A DNA stretch of 64,000 bases, from assembly GCA_964446835.1 (NCBI GenBank), contig CAYUQT010000019.1:74141-138140 (forward strand). Direction: 5' to 3'. This DNA comes from CAYUQT01 sp964446835. GTDB lineage: Bacteria; Planctomycetota; Phycisphaerae; UBA1845; JAFGLZ01. The notes below the pieces were generated by a model. That model searched no databases. It was not told the origin of the DNA and was given only the letters and a program-made list of their open reading frames with translations. Positions 38,155-46,443 of this stretch are shown piece by piece; position 1 is the first letter of the stretch; every line of letters starts with the position of its first letter. The position numbers were made by a program, and so were the translations under genes.

Positions 38155-38251
38155 GGATGCCCTCGTGATCGGGCCGGGACTTCCACGCTCCGGTCAGCCC
38201 GGATCGCGGAAGCCCGGCTCGGCAAACAGCGTAGCGTGTTACACTCGGTGA

Positions 38252-38626
38252 CTAAGCCTTCCACAACCCGTGGAGATTGCAGTACTCGCGGACCGTCACC
38301 TGCTCGGCCTGACAATCGAAGACCGCTTCCGGCGCCTGACCCGGCTTGAGATACTGCCGGCAGACCCTGTCACCCACGACGAGTTCGATGAAGGCGATGT
38401 AGTGTTTCTCTTCCATGGGATGCGGCACGCTGCCGATCTTGACCTTGATCTTGCCGCCGGTCCTCTCGATGACGGGGACGTGCTTCTCCTTTGAGGCGTC
38501 CACCGTGTTCTCGGTCATGGGTTTCATGGGCTTGTTGCAGCAGCTCAGTTCGCAACTTCCGCCCTGCATCACCTCAACCACTGTGCCGGTCTGTTCGCAC
38601 TTGTAGACCTGGAGTCGTTCGAGCAT
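38252..38626 (-). CDS. dfx: Desulfoferrodoxin (superoxide reductase) with altered centre I
   Basis: The protein has 124 residues, the length of two-iron superoxide reductases. The catalytic centre II is intact: EKH near 47-49, HPMEEKHYI, and CNLHG near the C-terminus. It reduces superoxide to peroxide without releasing O2, which suits anaerobes. In the N-terminal desulforedoxin domain the usual CxxC is CEQT (Cys10, Thr13), while Cys29 and Cys30 remain and an extra Cys25 appears. Centre I may therefore be absent or use a shifted ligand. AGGAGA lies 7 bases before the ATG. The nearby rubredoxin is the likely electron donor. Confidence 0.94.
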   Translation of the reverse strand: MLERLQVYKCEQTGTVVEVMQGGSCELSCCNKPMKPMTENTVDASKEKHVPVIERTGGKIKVKIGSVPHPMEEKHYIAFIELVVGDRVCRQYLKPGQAPEAVFDCQAEQVTVREYCNLHGLWKA

Positions 38627-38707
38627 TGCTTATTCTCCTTATGCGGTTTGGGCTTGCGCCCGCCGTGTCATCTTTCCTGAACGGAGTCTCTCGGTCGCTC
38701 TACGACA

Positions 38708-39421
38708 TCAACCCTTTCGGGCTGCGTCGAACCGGCGGCCGACCTCCTCCCAGTGGAGGATGTTCATGATGGCCTTAACGTAGTCTGCCCGCTTGTTCTG
38801 GTACTTGAGATAGTAGGCGTGTTCCCAGACGTCGACGACCAGCAGGGGAACGGCCCCGGCCACGATCTGGTTCTCGTGCTTCTCAACCTGCAGGGGCAGC
38901 AGGCGACCCCCGACCGGTTCGTACGCCAAGACGCCCCAGCCGCTGCCGGCCGTCGAGATGCAGACTTCGGTCAGACACGCCTTGAGCGTGTCGACGCTTC
39001 CGAACTGGCTCTTGATGGCGTCGAGGAGGGCCCCAGCAGGGGCGGCCGGTTTGGCCGTCAGGTTCGCGAAGTACAGCGTGTGCAATACGTGCCCCGAGCC
39101 GTGGAAGGCGATCGCCCGAGAGATCGCCTGGGCGGTGGCATAGTCGCCCTTCTTGCAGGCCGCATCGAGCTTGTCCAACGCGGTATTGAGGCCGGCAACA
39201 TACGCGGCATGGTGCTTGGTGCTGTGGAGCGTGAGCGTCTGGGCGTCGAGCACCGGTTCGAGTGCGTCGGTGGCATAGGGCAACTCGGGCAACTTGTAGG
39301 GCACAACCCCGCCTTCGGCCGCCTCGGCAATCGGCGAACCGGTTGAACCAACCCCCAACATCGTCGCCCCGGCAGATACCCCCATCCATTTCAGCAGATC
39401 ACGTCGCGTCGTGTTCGGCAT
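38708..39421 (-). CDS. Exported Fe/Mn superoxide dismutase
   Basis: The protein has 237 residues, about 35 longer than a cytoplasmic enzyme because of a Tat signal (TTRRDLLKWMG, then a hydrophobic stretch to about residue 34). The metal ligands are placed in LHSTKHH, HGSGHVLHT and DVWEHAYYL. It dismutates superoxide, here in the periplasm or outside the inner membrane, complementing the cytoplasmic desulfoferrodoxin encoded downstream. AAGGAG lies 8 bases before the ATG. Iron or manganese preference cannot be decided by eye. Export by Tat implies the metal is loaded in the cytoplasm. Confidence 0.93.
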   Translation of the reverse strand: MPNTTRRDLLKWMGVSAGATMLGVGSTGSPIAEAAEGGVVPYKLPELPYATDALEPVLDAQTLTLHSTKHHAAYVAGLNTALDKLDAACKKGDYATAQAISRAIAFHGSGHVLHTLYFANLTAKPAAPAGALLDAIKSQFGSVDTLKACLTEVCISTAGSGWGVLAYEPVGGRLLPLQVEKHENQIVAGAVPLLVVDVWEHAYYLKYQNKRADYVKAIMNILHWEEVGRRFDAARKG

Positions 39422-39504
39422 GTCTTGTCTCCTTGTCTATAGTCCTTCGAACAGCACACCATCACGTACAACCGCTTATCGCAGGCTACGGCTGCGTGCA
39501 AGAG

Positions 39505-39864
39505 TCACTTGCCCGCCGGTTGGCGGAGCATAATGAGAAGCATCTTGAAACGCGAGATCGCCTTGACCGCATGGGGCACGTTCGCGGGCATCAGCACCAT
39601 CTGGCCCGTTCTTGCGACGATCGGATTGCCCCCGATTGCCAGTTCGACCTCGCCGTCCAGAACCTGAACCAGGGCATCAAAGGGGGCCGAATGCTCGCTG
39701 AGGCCCTGGCCGGCGTCGAAGGCAAACAGCGTCAACGTACCCGCCGGGTGGGTCACGATCGTCCGGCTGACGATCGACCCGGGGGCGTAGGCGACCATGC
39801 CCGACAGATCGACGGCTTCGGCCGGTGGCAGTCCCGCGTTTGGGTTACTCGGGGAACAACTCAT
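39505..39864 (-). CDS. Small cupin-domain protein
   Basis: The protein has 119 residues and a single cupin barrel. Motif 1 is degenerate (GQGLSEHSAPFDALVQVLDG) with one clear histidine, and motif 2 is PANVPHAVKA. Proteins of this size are often sensors or enzymes that bind a metal or small ligand. It lies between the SOD gene and the metal permease on the same strand, with AGGAG 9 bases before its ATG. Placement suggests a link with oxygen or metal stress, but function is unknown. Confidence 0.82.
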   Translation of the reverse strand: MSCSPSNPNAGLPPAEAVDLSGMVAYAPGSIVSRTIVTHPAGTLTLFAFDAGQGLSEHSAPFDALVQVLDGEVELAIGGNPIVARTGQMVLMPANVPHAVKAISRFKMLLIMLRQPAGK

Positions 39865-39979
39865 GGATCAGGCTCCTGAACATAAACGTCACAATCCCCA
39901 GAACGACTCATCACGACGTTCAATCGTGCCGACGCATTCGGCGTAATGGGTCCCCTCATGCTGAGCGGATCGTGTGTCC

Positions 39980-41239
39980 CTATACGGTTCTAACCTCTTG
40001 AACAGTGAAACCGACCTGCTCCACGGCGCGGCGCAGCGTGACCGCCTCCAGTGCACTGCCCGTGGCAATCGCCTCTTTCCGGTTCAGGTCGACCTCCGCG
40101 GAGGTGACACCCGAACACTTCATTATGGCACTCCGGACGGTCTCGGCACAGTGCCGGCAGGTCATGCCCTCGACCGAGAGTCGAAGGGTATCAGCCGCGT
40201 CCGTTGCGTTGACCGGTGTCGCAGTTGATCGGATCGTGGTCGGAAGCATCGCCGCACCGACAATCACCAGAAGGATCAGGGCACAGATCATATTGACGTA
40301 TCCCGGCAACATCGGGTGGTTGTGAATGTGAGACGCCGATACCACCATCGAGTAGGTCAGGTCAAGTAACAGGCCGGAAAGCAGGGCGGTCAGGGCAACA
40401 ACCGACACATAGATCATAGCCGTACGGCGACCCAACACCTTCCATACCGTGGAGAGGGTGGCCATGTTGGTGGCAGGTCCGGTGATCAGAAACGCCAGTG
40501 CGGCGCCCGGCGAAATGCCCTTGGCAATCAGCGCGGCCGCAATCGGGACCGACGCCGTGGCACATACATACACAGGAATTCCCACAAGCATCATCACCAC
40601 AATCGTTCCGATTCGTCCGCCCACAAGGCCCGAGAAGTAGTCATCGGGCACCAACGCCGAGATTACCCCCGCAATGACCAGACCCACCAGAAGCGACCGG
40701 CCGATGTCTCGGGGCAGCGTCACAAATCCGAACCTCGCGGCGCGACGGATCCAACCGCCGGACTCCTCGGTCGAACCGCCGCCTGACGGACCGGCGCCCG
40801 ATGGTGTCAGGGGTACCCTCTCGGCGGGTCCGAACAGGAGGACCGCTGCCCCCCCCACAATCCCGCTGACCAGTGCGGCCAGGGGGCGGAAGACCGCAAA
40901 GACGCCCCCAAGAAGGCTGAACGTGACCAGGACACTGTCCAGCCCGGTCTGGGGTGTCGAGATGAGAAACGCCGTTGTTGCGGCCCGACTTGCCCCATGC
41001 TTTCGCAGCGACGCGAAAACCGGAATTACCCCGCAGGAACAGAGCGGAAGCGGCACGCCGAAGAGCGACGCCCTAATGACCGGCCAGATTCCTGGACCTC
41101 CGAAATGGCGCTCCACCTTCTTCGGCGGAAGGGCTACCGACAGGACACCGGCCGTGGCGAATCCAAATAGGAGATAGGGTGCCATGTCGCCCAGCACGCT
41201 CCAGAAGTCGGCAACCATATTGAAGAGAGACTCAGACAT
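39980..41239 (-). CDS. Heavy-metal efflux permease with C-terminal HMA domain (SO_0444-like)
   Basis: The protein has 419 residues. About eight or more membrane spans precede a soluble domain. The permease part carries the motif PLPLCSCGVIPV near residue 65, whose cysteines are characteristic of this family. The last 70 residues form a heavy-metal-associated domain with GMTCRHC. It probably exports copper, zinc or similar ions across the inner membrane. The start codon immediately follows the stop of the TIGR02757 gene, so the two are translationally coupled. Confidence 0.9.
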   Translation of the reverse strand: MSESLFNMVADFWSVLGDMAPYLLFGFATAGVLSVALPPKKVERHFGGPGIWPVIRASLFGVPLPLCSCGVIPVFASLRKHGASRAATTAFLISTPQTGLDSVLVTFSLLGGVFAVFRPLAALVSGIVGGAAVLLFGPAERVPLTPSGAGPSGGGSTEESGGWIRRAARFGFVTLPRDIGRSLLVGLVIAGVISALVPDDYFSGLVGGRIGTIVVMMLVGIPVYVCATASVPIAAALIAKGISPGAALAFLITGPATNMATLSTVWKVLGRRTAMIYVSVVALTALLSGLLLDLTYSMVVSASHIHNHPMLPGYVNMICALILLVIVGAAMLPTTIRSTATPVNATDAADTLRLSVEGMTCRHCAETVRSAIMKCSGVTSAEVDLNRKEAIATGSALEAVTLRRAVEQVGFTVQEVRTV

Positions 41240-42073
41240 TCAGACCACCGTACCATCGCCAAACAGGTCCAAGGGGTTAGATGTCTCCAGATGCCGTCGA
41301 ATTCCCAACCGGGTCAGGGCGAAATCATAACGCACAGGGTCTTCTGGCGCTATGACCCGGAAGGCAGAGGTGATCTCGCGAGCGGTCCGAAGGTCCGCGG
41401 CCTTTCTCGATGTCAATCGGAGCACTCGACTTATTCTATACATATGCGTATCGAGGGGAATGATCAACTGTTCGGCGGGCACTCTGTGCCACCCTCCGGG
41501 GTCTACGGCATCTTGGCGGACCATCCATCTCAGGAACAGGTTGAGGCGTTTGCAGGCGCTTCCCCCGCTGGGAGAGGACAGCAATCGGAACGTGCTTCGG
41601 CGAGAATCGCCGGGGGGCCGGGTCGAATCAGGGGGCGTCAGGGCCTCCGCAAATCGTGCCAGTGCCGAGACCATCTCCGGCTCTGTGGAATCCAGACCGG
41701 CCTCGAAGCATCGTTCGAGTGAGCCGTAGCGGACAAGGGCGCTGCGTACACCCCGGAGAAGGTCCGCCATGTCATGACCTGTGGTGAATCGGTGTTTGAA
41801 ACCGGCGAAGGCCGCTGTCATCTGCTCGTCGGAGGATCGCTCGACGAATCTCGCCGGGGCTATGGCCATCCGTTCGAGTATCGCCCGCACGCTGGAGAGG
41901 ATCTGGCTGACGCGACCATAGGCCAGGCTGGAAGCGATCAGGGCGACAATTTCACGATCACGAACGTTCGGGTAGTCGTACAGGAACTCGAGCGGGTCGG
42001 GGTGAACAAACCGACGCCGATTGTAGTGGGCGTATAGTCTGTCGAGCCGACCTTTCTGCGTTCGTAGAGGCAT
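41240..42073 (-). CDS. TIGR02757-family protein of unknown function
   Basis: The protein has 277 residues and matches the TIGR02757/DUF2400 family, which is helical and has a segment like those of helix-hairpin-helix DNA-repair proteins (IIPLDTHMYRISRVL). The middle holds a Ser/Pro/Arg-rich stretch near residues 150-175. No catalytic function is known for the family. Its stop codon is directly joined to the start of the metal permease gene. It lies downstream of the pseudopilus cluster, separated by 144 bases, so it may start from its own promoter. Confidence 0.85.
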   Translation of the reverse strand: MPLRTQKGRLDRLYAHYNRRRFVHPDPLEFLYDYPNVRDREIVALIASSLAYGRVSQILSSVRAILERMAIAPARFVERSSDEQMTAAFAGFKHRFTTGHDMADLLRGVRSALVRYGSLERCFEAGLDSTEPEMVSALARFAEALTPPDSTRPPGDSRRSTFRLLSSPSGGSACKRLNLFLRWMVRQDAVDPGGWHRVPAEQLIIPLDTHMYRISRVLRLTSRKAADLRTAREITSAFRVIAPEDPVRYDFALTRLGIRRHLETSNPLDLFGDGTVV

Positions 42074-42217
42074 GGCACTGCCCTATTGTAGCATCGACGG
42101 CGGGATTGCGTGTCCGACGCCCGTCTCACAGGCGAGATCACGGCCGAGAGGGCACTTCCTGCCCGCGGGCATCGTCATGGGGTGGGGTCCCATGAGCCTC
42201 CATGACTGAAGGGCTGA

Positions 42218-43546
42218 CTAGCTGTTGGGATCGGCGTTGGGGTCTGCCAGTTGGCGCCATGTGCCCGGGAGGATGTTCAGGCGATACGAGCGGAATCTCG
42301 GGGGAACGGTCTGGACAACGTTGGGGTCCCAGTTGATCGTGGGCGACGCGAAATCGTCTACAGAGATGGGGCCGGCCGCGATCAGCGACCCGTCGATACG
42401 GGTTGACCCATCCAGAGTCACGTCCCCATTCTGGACGGCGACGATCCCGCGAATGACGCTCGTATATGTGTCCGTCTTGTCGGTGTCGGACAATCCTTCA
42501 AACGGCAGTGCCGCCGGGTTGAAATTCGTGCTCGTGGACGATTCCGAGAGCGTCGAGTTCAGCTTGATCCCCACCGTGCCGTCGACCAGCAGCGCTGGGT
42601 AGCCGCGACGATGCGGCACCCAGACGATGCCCTTGCCGATCGTCAGGTTGTAGATGCCGGTTCGCACCACCAGCGTGCCCTCGATCCGGCAGTTCTCGAT
42701 AGTGAAGACATTGCTGAGGTTCAGAACGTACAGGCCGTCGCTGCTGCACGAGCCGTAGGGGTTGAGGTTGTGGCTGATGATCTTCTTCTCGATCTTGTAG
42801 GGGGAATTGGGGTCCGGTATCAGCGTAACGGCAGTCGATAGCCCGGCGTAGTAGTCCAAGGTTCCAGACAGGGGGGCATCTCGTGGGGGGACAGTCGTCG
42901 TTCGCGTGCCCGTAATCGTCCCGTTGCTTGTGATGGTGGTTGCCTCGACATTGCCGGCGATCTTGCCGAGCCACCAGACTCGGACCAGGCCGTCGCCGTA
43001 GTCCCAGGTCGGACCGCAGAAGGCCGGGGCCCCATTGACGGTCAGGGTGCTGCTGAGGCCCACATATAGATAGTCCTGTGCGTAGACGGCCGTCTTCAGC
43101 GCCCCGATGGGTGGTGGTTCGGCATCCACGCGATATCGGGCAGTCACCCCGTTGACCGTTCCGACGGCGGTCATTCGAACCTTATGATCGGGATCGGTCC
43201 GGATGTCGTTGTCGACCGTGTCCTCCAACGTAATCGAACATGTTCCCCGCCCGGGGGCGTTGGCTTCGAAGGCAAAGGTCCCCGCGGACGTGGGATAGGA
43301 CCGCCAACCGTTGTTGATCGAGGTCACTCCGATGAAGTCTTCGACGATGGAGCGGGCGTTCAACGAGGCCTCGTACCAGTCCATGGTCTGGTCGGCTGCG
43401 GTGAACTGCATGCGAACGCGTGTTGCCAGAAGACTTGAAAGCCCGATGACCGTCACGAGCATCGCAGCACCGACGACCACCACGTAGGCCGATCCTCGGC
43501 GACGCCGACACAATGGGGCTCGGACTGTTCGATGCATCGCTATCAT
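42218..43546 (-). CDS. PilX/GspK-like pseudopilus tip protein
   Basis: The protein has 442 residues. A basic leader (RRRRGSAYVVVVGAAMLV) and one hydrophobic segment resemble PilX or GspK N-termini, but the usual glutamate at position 5 of the mature pilin is missing. The rest is a long beta-rich region with NCRIEGTLVVRTG and similar helix-like turns. Four DPN tripeptides occur, two at the C-terminal end. It probably caps or initiates the pseudopilus built by the preceding genes. Its start overlaps the upstream pseudopilin stop by 4 bases; an in-frame ATG three codons later is equally plausible. Confidence 0.72.
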   Translation of the reverse strand: MIAMHRTVRAPLCRRRRGSAYVVVVGAAMLVTVIGLSSLLATRVRMQFTAADQTMDWYEASLNARSIVEDFIGVTSINNGWRSYPTSAGTFAFEANAPGRGTCSITLEDTVDNDIRTDPDHKVRMTAVGTVNGVTARYRVDAEPPPIGALKTAVYAQDYLYVGLSSTLTVNGAPAFCGPTWDYGDGLVRVWWLGKIAGNVEATTITSNGTITGTRTTTVPPRDAPLSGTLDYYAGLSTAVTLIPDPNSPYKIEKKIISHNLNPYGSCSSDGLYVLNLSNVFTIENCRIEGTLVVRTGIYNLTIGKGIVWVPHRRGYPALLVDGTVGIKLNSTLSESSTSTNFNPAALPFEGLSDTDKTDTYTSVIRGIVAVQNGDVTLDGSTRIDGSLIAAGPISVDDFASPTINWDPNVVQTVPPRFRSYRLNILPGTWRQLADPNADPNS

Positions 43547-44109
43547 CCGTGCAGCAATTTCGCCCGTCCGCGCAGGGCCGACAACGTGATCGTCTCGGGA
43601 CTATTGCCCTTGACCGTCACGACGATTCGCTTAACCCCCGCATCCCAAGACAGAATCGTAGTGGGATCCAGCGGATTGATGTACTCGACCTTGACCGACC
43701 AGGTCCAACCCGTGGATTGGGGGATCGCCGAGCCGTCGGCCATTCGCGGCGGAGATTCCGAGTAGTTCCGGTAGTCGTCCACGTCGTCAAAGAGGCTGCG
43801 GTTCCCGGGCACCGTTTCGGTGCTTCCCGGTCCCATCGAGCCCCCCGGCGGCACATTCGGCTCCTCATAGGCCTTGCTGAGGATCTCCTCCATCATCTGG
43901 ATCGCCAGGGCGCGACCGTAGAGTGTAGCCCCCGTACCGGTGTTCGGGTCCGTAGCCTTTGCCCGGGTCATCGCCACGGTCGACAGCGTCCGCAAGGCGG
44001 CGACCATCAGGACCGCCGTTATGGCGGTAGAGACCACGACCTCCACCAGGGAGAGCCCCCGAGGGGGCTGACGTGCGGGGCGCAGCGCATGGGTGTCCCG
44101 ATCGGTCAC
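43543..44109 (-). CDS. Minor pseudopilin (GspI/PilV-like)
   Basis: The protein has 188 residues with a type III signal: the prepilin peptidase site is G before LSLVEVVVSTA, and the glutamate at mature position 5 is present. A hydrophobic helix of about 20 residues follows, then a globular domain with the DPNTGTG turn. The start is GTG at 44109, which overlaps the upstream stop (GTGA); AAGGAGG lies 10 bases before it. The longer open frame extending to 44682 is a shadow of the neighbouring gene. It is likely a tip component of the pseudopilus. Confidence 0.85.
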   Translation of the reverse strand: MTDRDTHALRPARQPPRGLSLVEVVVSTAITAVLMVAALRTLSTVAMTRAKATDPNTGTGATLYGRALAIQMMEEILSKAYEEPNVPPGGSMGPGSTETVPGNRSLFDDVDDYRNYSESPPRMADGSAIPQSTGWTWSVKVEYINPLDPTTILSWDAGVKRIVVTVKGNSPETITLSALRGRAKLLHG

Positions 44110-45218
44110 GAGCCAAGATCCTCCTTGCTGTTCAAGATCGTCACCGCGGTGTAGAGCGGTTGCTTCAGCCCGGCGCGGAGCGTGATGTAGACGCAGGTGC
44201 GGCTCGGCTGTCCGCCGATCGCGGCGCTGCCTGGCAGGACCTGCTTGCCCATCACCCGAAGGAACATGCTCTGGTTGTCCAGGGCGGTCCACGAGGTCTT
44301 CCCGGCCACGGTCTTCAGCAGGGTACTGCCTTCGCCCGTGGGGGCTCCGGTCTTGGCGTAGATGATGGCAGACGACGGAGGGGCGACGTCCTGTTCGACC
44401 GTCAGGCAGACACCGCTGGTGATTGGTGTGAAGCACGGGCTCGATGAGAACCACGCCTCGTACCAGATGAAGCTGGCGGTGGGCAAGTCCGATCCCAAGA
44501 GCGACGTGGCCAGATTGGGTTCGCTGTTCGGGTCCGGCAGCCCACCGGCAGTGGGCTTGCGGATCCGGACGAACATCTGACCGTTGGGATCCGAATCGCA
44601 GCGAGTCAGGTACGACGCCCGGGTGATCGTGAACCCGGTCGCGTTGGGGTCCGCGTTGGGTACGAAGTATTGTCCCAGCCACTTGGCGGGATTGACCGAG
44701 AAGTCGGCGATATCGGTCAGAGACACGGACGAACCGAGTGTCGGATAGCAGAACAACAGGCTCTCTATACTCTCAACACCATTGGGTTCGTTGGCCTCCC
44801 TGGGGCCGGCGTATTTCATCGAGAACTCGCTGACGCCCGAGAGGATATCATGCGGCGTATCGAAGTTGCACTGCCGCTTGAGGGGGTCTCCGGCCTTGCC
44901 GGACCAGGAGTAACGAACGATCTCGTCGCTGCCGTCGCCATCGCGATCGGAAATGATGAGCAGGACGCCCGTGGCGCCGTCCTTGACGACGGTCGTGGCT
45001 ACCGAGAGTTCCTGGGTCAGAACGAAGAGAGCGGATTGCGTGCCGGCCGAGACGAGCATGTCGTTGTCGTTGGGATCGACAGCCAGTCTCAGGCTCTGGC
45101 TGGCCAACAGGATGGCCGAGGCGATGCCCGTCATGATCACGCCCATGGACGAGGCGCTGACGAGCATCTCGATCAGCGTGTAGCCACGTCGAAACCCAGT
45201 GGGGTGTGGACCAATCAT
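44106..45218 (-). CDS. Minor pseudopilin (GspJ-like)
   Basis: The protein has 370 residues. The prepilin site is G before YTLIEMLVSAS, with glutamate at mature position 5, then a hydrophobic helix. The globular part is large for a minor pseudopilin and holds four DPN turns. The start at the ATG at 45218 gives a 13-residue leader; an upstream ATG at 45242 is possible but has a worse-placed ribosome site. It overlaps the next gene by 4 bases. By gene order it corresponds to GspJ/PilW and would sit at the pseudopilus tip. Confidence 0.83.
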   Translation of the reverse strand: MIGPHPTGFRRGYTLIEMLVSASSMGVIMTGIASAILLASQSLRLAVDPNDNDMLVSAGTQSALFVLTQELSVATTVVKDGATGVLLIISDRDGDGSDEIVRYSWSGKAGDPLKRQCNFDTPHDILSGVSEFSMKYAGPREANEPNGVESIESLLFCYPTLGSSVSLTDIADFSVNPAKWLGQYFVPNADPNATGFTITRASYLTRCDSDPNGQMFVRIRKPTAGGLPDPNSEPNLATSLLGSDLPTASFIWYEAWFSSSPCFTPITSGVCLTVEQDVAPPSSAIIYAKTGAPTGEGSTLLKTVAGKTSWTALDNQSMFLRVMGKQVLPGSAAIGGQPSRTCVYITLRAGLKQPLYTAVTILNSKEDLGS

Positions 45219-45301
45219 GTTTCGAGGGCCTCGACACCGCATGGAACTCGGGCTTGCCGCCTCCTGGAGCGACAGGGCTCGGAATCCTCGGGGGGCCATC
45301 C

Positions 45302-45847
45302 CTAGGACGGCGGCGACAGCAGGGGCTCAAACCCCGCCCATACCGTTCCCGTGTTCGGATCGATCGGGACGGCTATCGCCGGTTTGCCCCCTCGGCTGAT
45401 CGTGATCGTACCCCCGCTGTCCGGCGTGCCGTAGGCGTCAAACGATATCTCGTTGTCTCCGCCGAGGTCCACCGAGACCAGCGTGGCTCCATAAGGCTCC
45501 CCCGCCAGATCGACGACGTACACCCGGTTCGGATCGCTCCGGCGATTGAAGTCCGGCAGCCCGGGAATCTGGTAGGTGCTCGTGGTGGTATTGAAGGTGA
45601 CCTTCAGCGTCTTCTGCTTCATCATCGCCTGGCATCGGGCGAGGCTCAGATCCGCCCTGAGCCGCTTGACCGTGCCGTCGAGCCGGCAGGTATCGAGCGA
45701 TGGGTTGAAGACATGAACTCCGACCATCGCCAGCACCGCCGAGATGCAGACCACGAAGATCAGCTCCACGAGCGAGAAGCCCGCGGATCGCGGGCATCGC
45801 GGTCCACGGGCTTCATTCCTATGTTGCAGTCCTGGCAGAGGCTGCAA
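45302..45847 (-). CDS. Minor pseudopilin (GspH/FimT-like)
   Basis: The protein has 181 residues. The prepilin site is G before FSLVELIFVVC, with glutamate at mature position 5. The globular part has a GspH-like pattern ending near PNTGTVWAGFEP. The start is a TTG at 45847 with AAGGGA about 8 bases upstream; no in-frame ATG lies before the leader. The gene follows gspG by 15 bases. Two DPN turns are present. It would form part of the pseudopilus tip complex. Confidence 0.85.
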   Translation of the reverse strand: MQPLPGLQHRNEARGPRCPRSAGFSLVELIFVVCISAVLAMVGVHVFNPSLDTCRLDGTVKRLRADLSLARCQAMMKQKTLKVTFNTTTSTYQIPGLPDFNRRSDPNRVYVVDLAGEPYGATLVSVDLGGDNEISFDAYGTPDSGGTITISRGGKPAIAVPIDPNTGTVWAGFEPLLSPPS

Positions 45848-45862
45848 GATGATGGTCCCTTC

Positions 45863-46366
45863 TTACCACTTGTCGAAGGTAGTGTTCGGATCGGCTTCCG
45901 TTGCGGCATCGCTGTTGGCGATGATCGTGCCGGTGTTGTAGTTGAACACCCAGCCATAATCCCCGCTGGCATCCACCGTCGGACCCGTCGTGACCATCTT
46001 CACGCCGCTCTTGCCGGCCTTGGTTCCGACGGAGCAGGGAGGAATCTGCTTTCGCAGATACGGACCGTAAATGTAGTTGCCCGTCTTGGAATCGCTGGTC
46101 GCACCCGCCTTGTCGCTGTACTTGAGCAACTGGTCCGCGAAGGTGGTGGCGCTGCCGTCGCTGCCCGGGTACTTGCCGCCGTGCTCGGCCGCGAACATCT
46201 CGATCGCGGTTCGCATGACGGCGAGGTTTTGGCGCAACGCCGATTCATCGGCACCACTGGCGCCTCGACTGATCCGTGGAACGGCGATCGCTGCGATGAT
46301 CCCCAGGATCACGATCACGATGACCAGCTCTACAAGACTGAATCCACGTCCCTTACGCGTTCTCAT
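45863..46366 (-). CDS. gspG: Major pseudopilin (GspG-type)
   Basis: The protein has 167 residues from the ATG at 46366, where AAAGGGG lies upstream. The leader MRTRKGRG is followed by FSLVELVIVIVILGIIAA, with glutamate at mature position 5, then PRISRGASG, which is classic for GspG. The C-terminal globular part ends in ADPNTTFDKW. It is the shaft subunit of a type II-like pseudopilus: after cleavage by a prepilin peptidase (not encoded here) it is assembled by the GspE/GspF pair encoded upstream. The ORF is open further upstream but without a leader match. Confidence 0.93.
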   Translation of the reverse strand: MRTRKGRGFSLVELVIVIVILGIIAAIAVPRISRGASGADESALRQNLAVMRTAIEMFAAEHGGKYPGSDGSATTFADQLLKYSDKAGATSDSKTGNYIYGPYLRKQIPPCSVGTKAGKSGVKMVTTGPTVDASGDYGWVFNYNTGTIIANSDAATEADPNTTFDKW

Positions 46367-46443
46367 CGACAGCCCCTTTCTTAGAAGCGATCTTTTGATC
46401 GGAGATTCGTGTATGATCTGAAACCCCCGTGTCACCAGCATTC

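Noticed and set aside
42160..42171. 12-base palindrome TGCCCGCGGGCA as a possible operator
   Set aside because: Single occurrence in GC-rich DNA without a matching promoter; too likely by chance.
43543..44682. 379-codon version of the GspI-like pseudopilin
   Set aside because: The part before 44109 overlaps the GspJ-like gene in another frame. The GTG start with AAGGAGG and a correct prepilin leader fits better.
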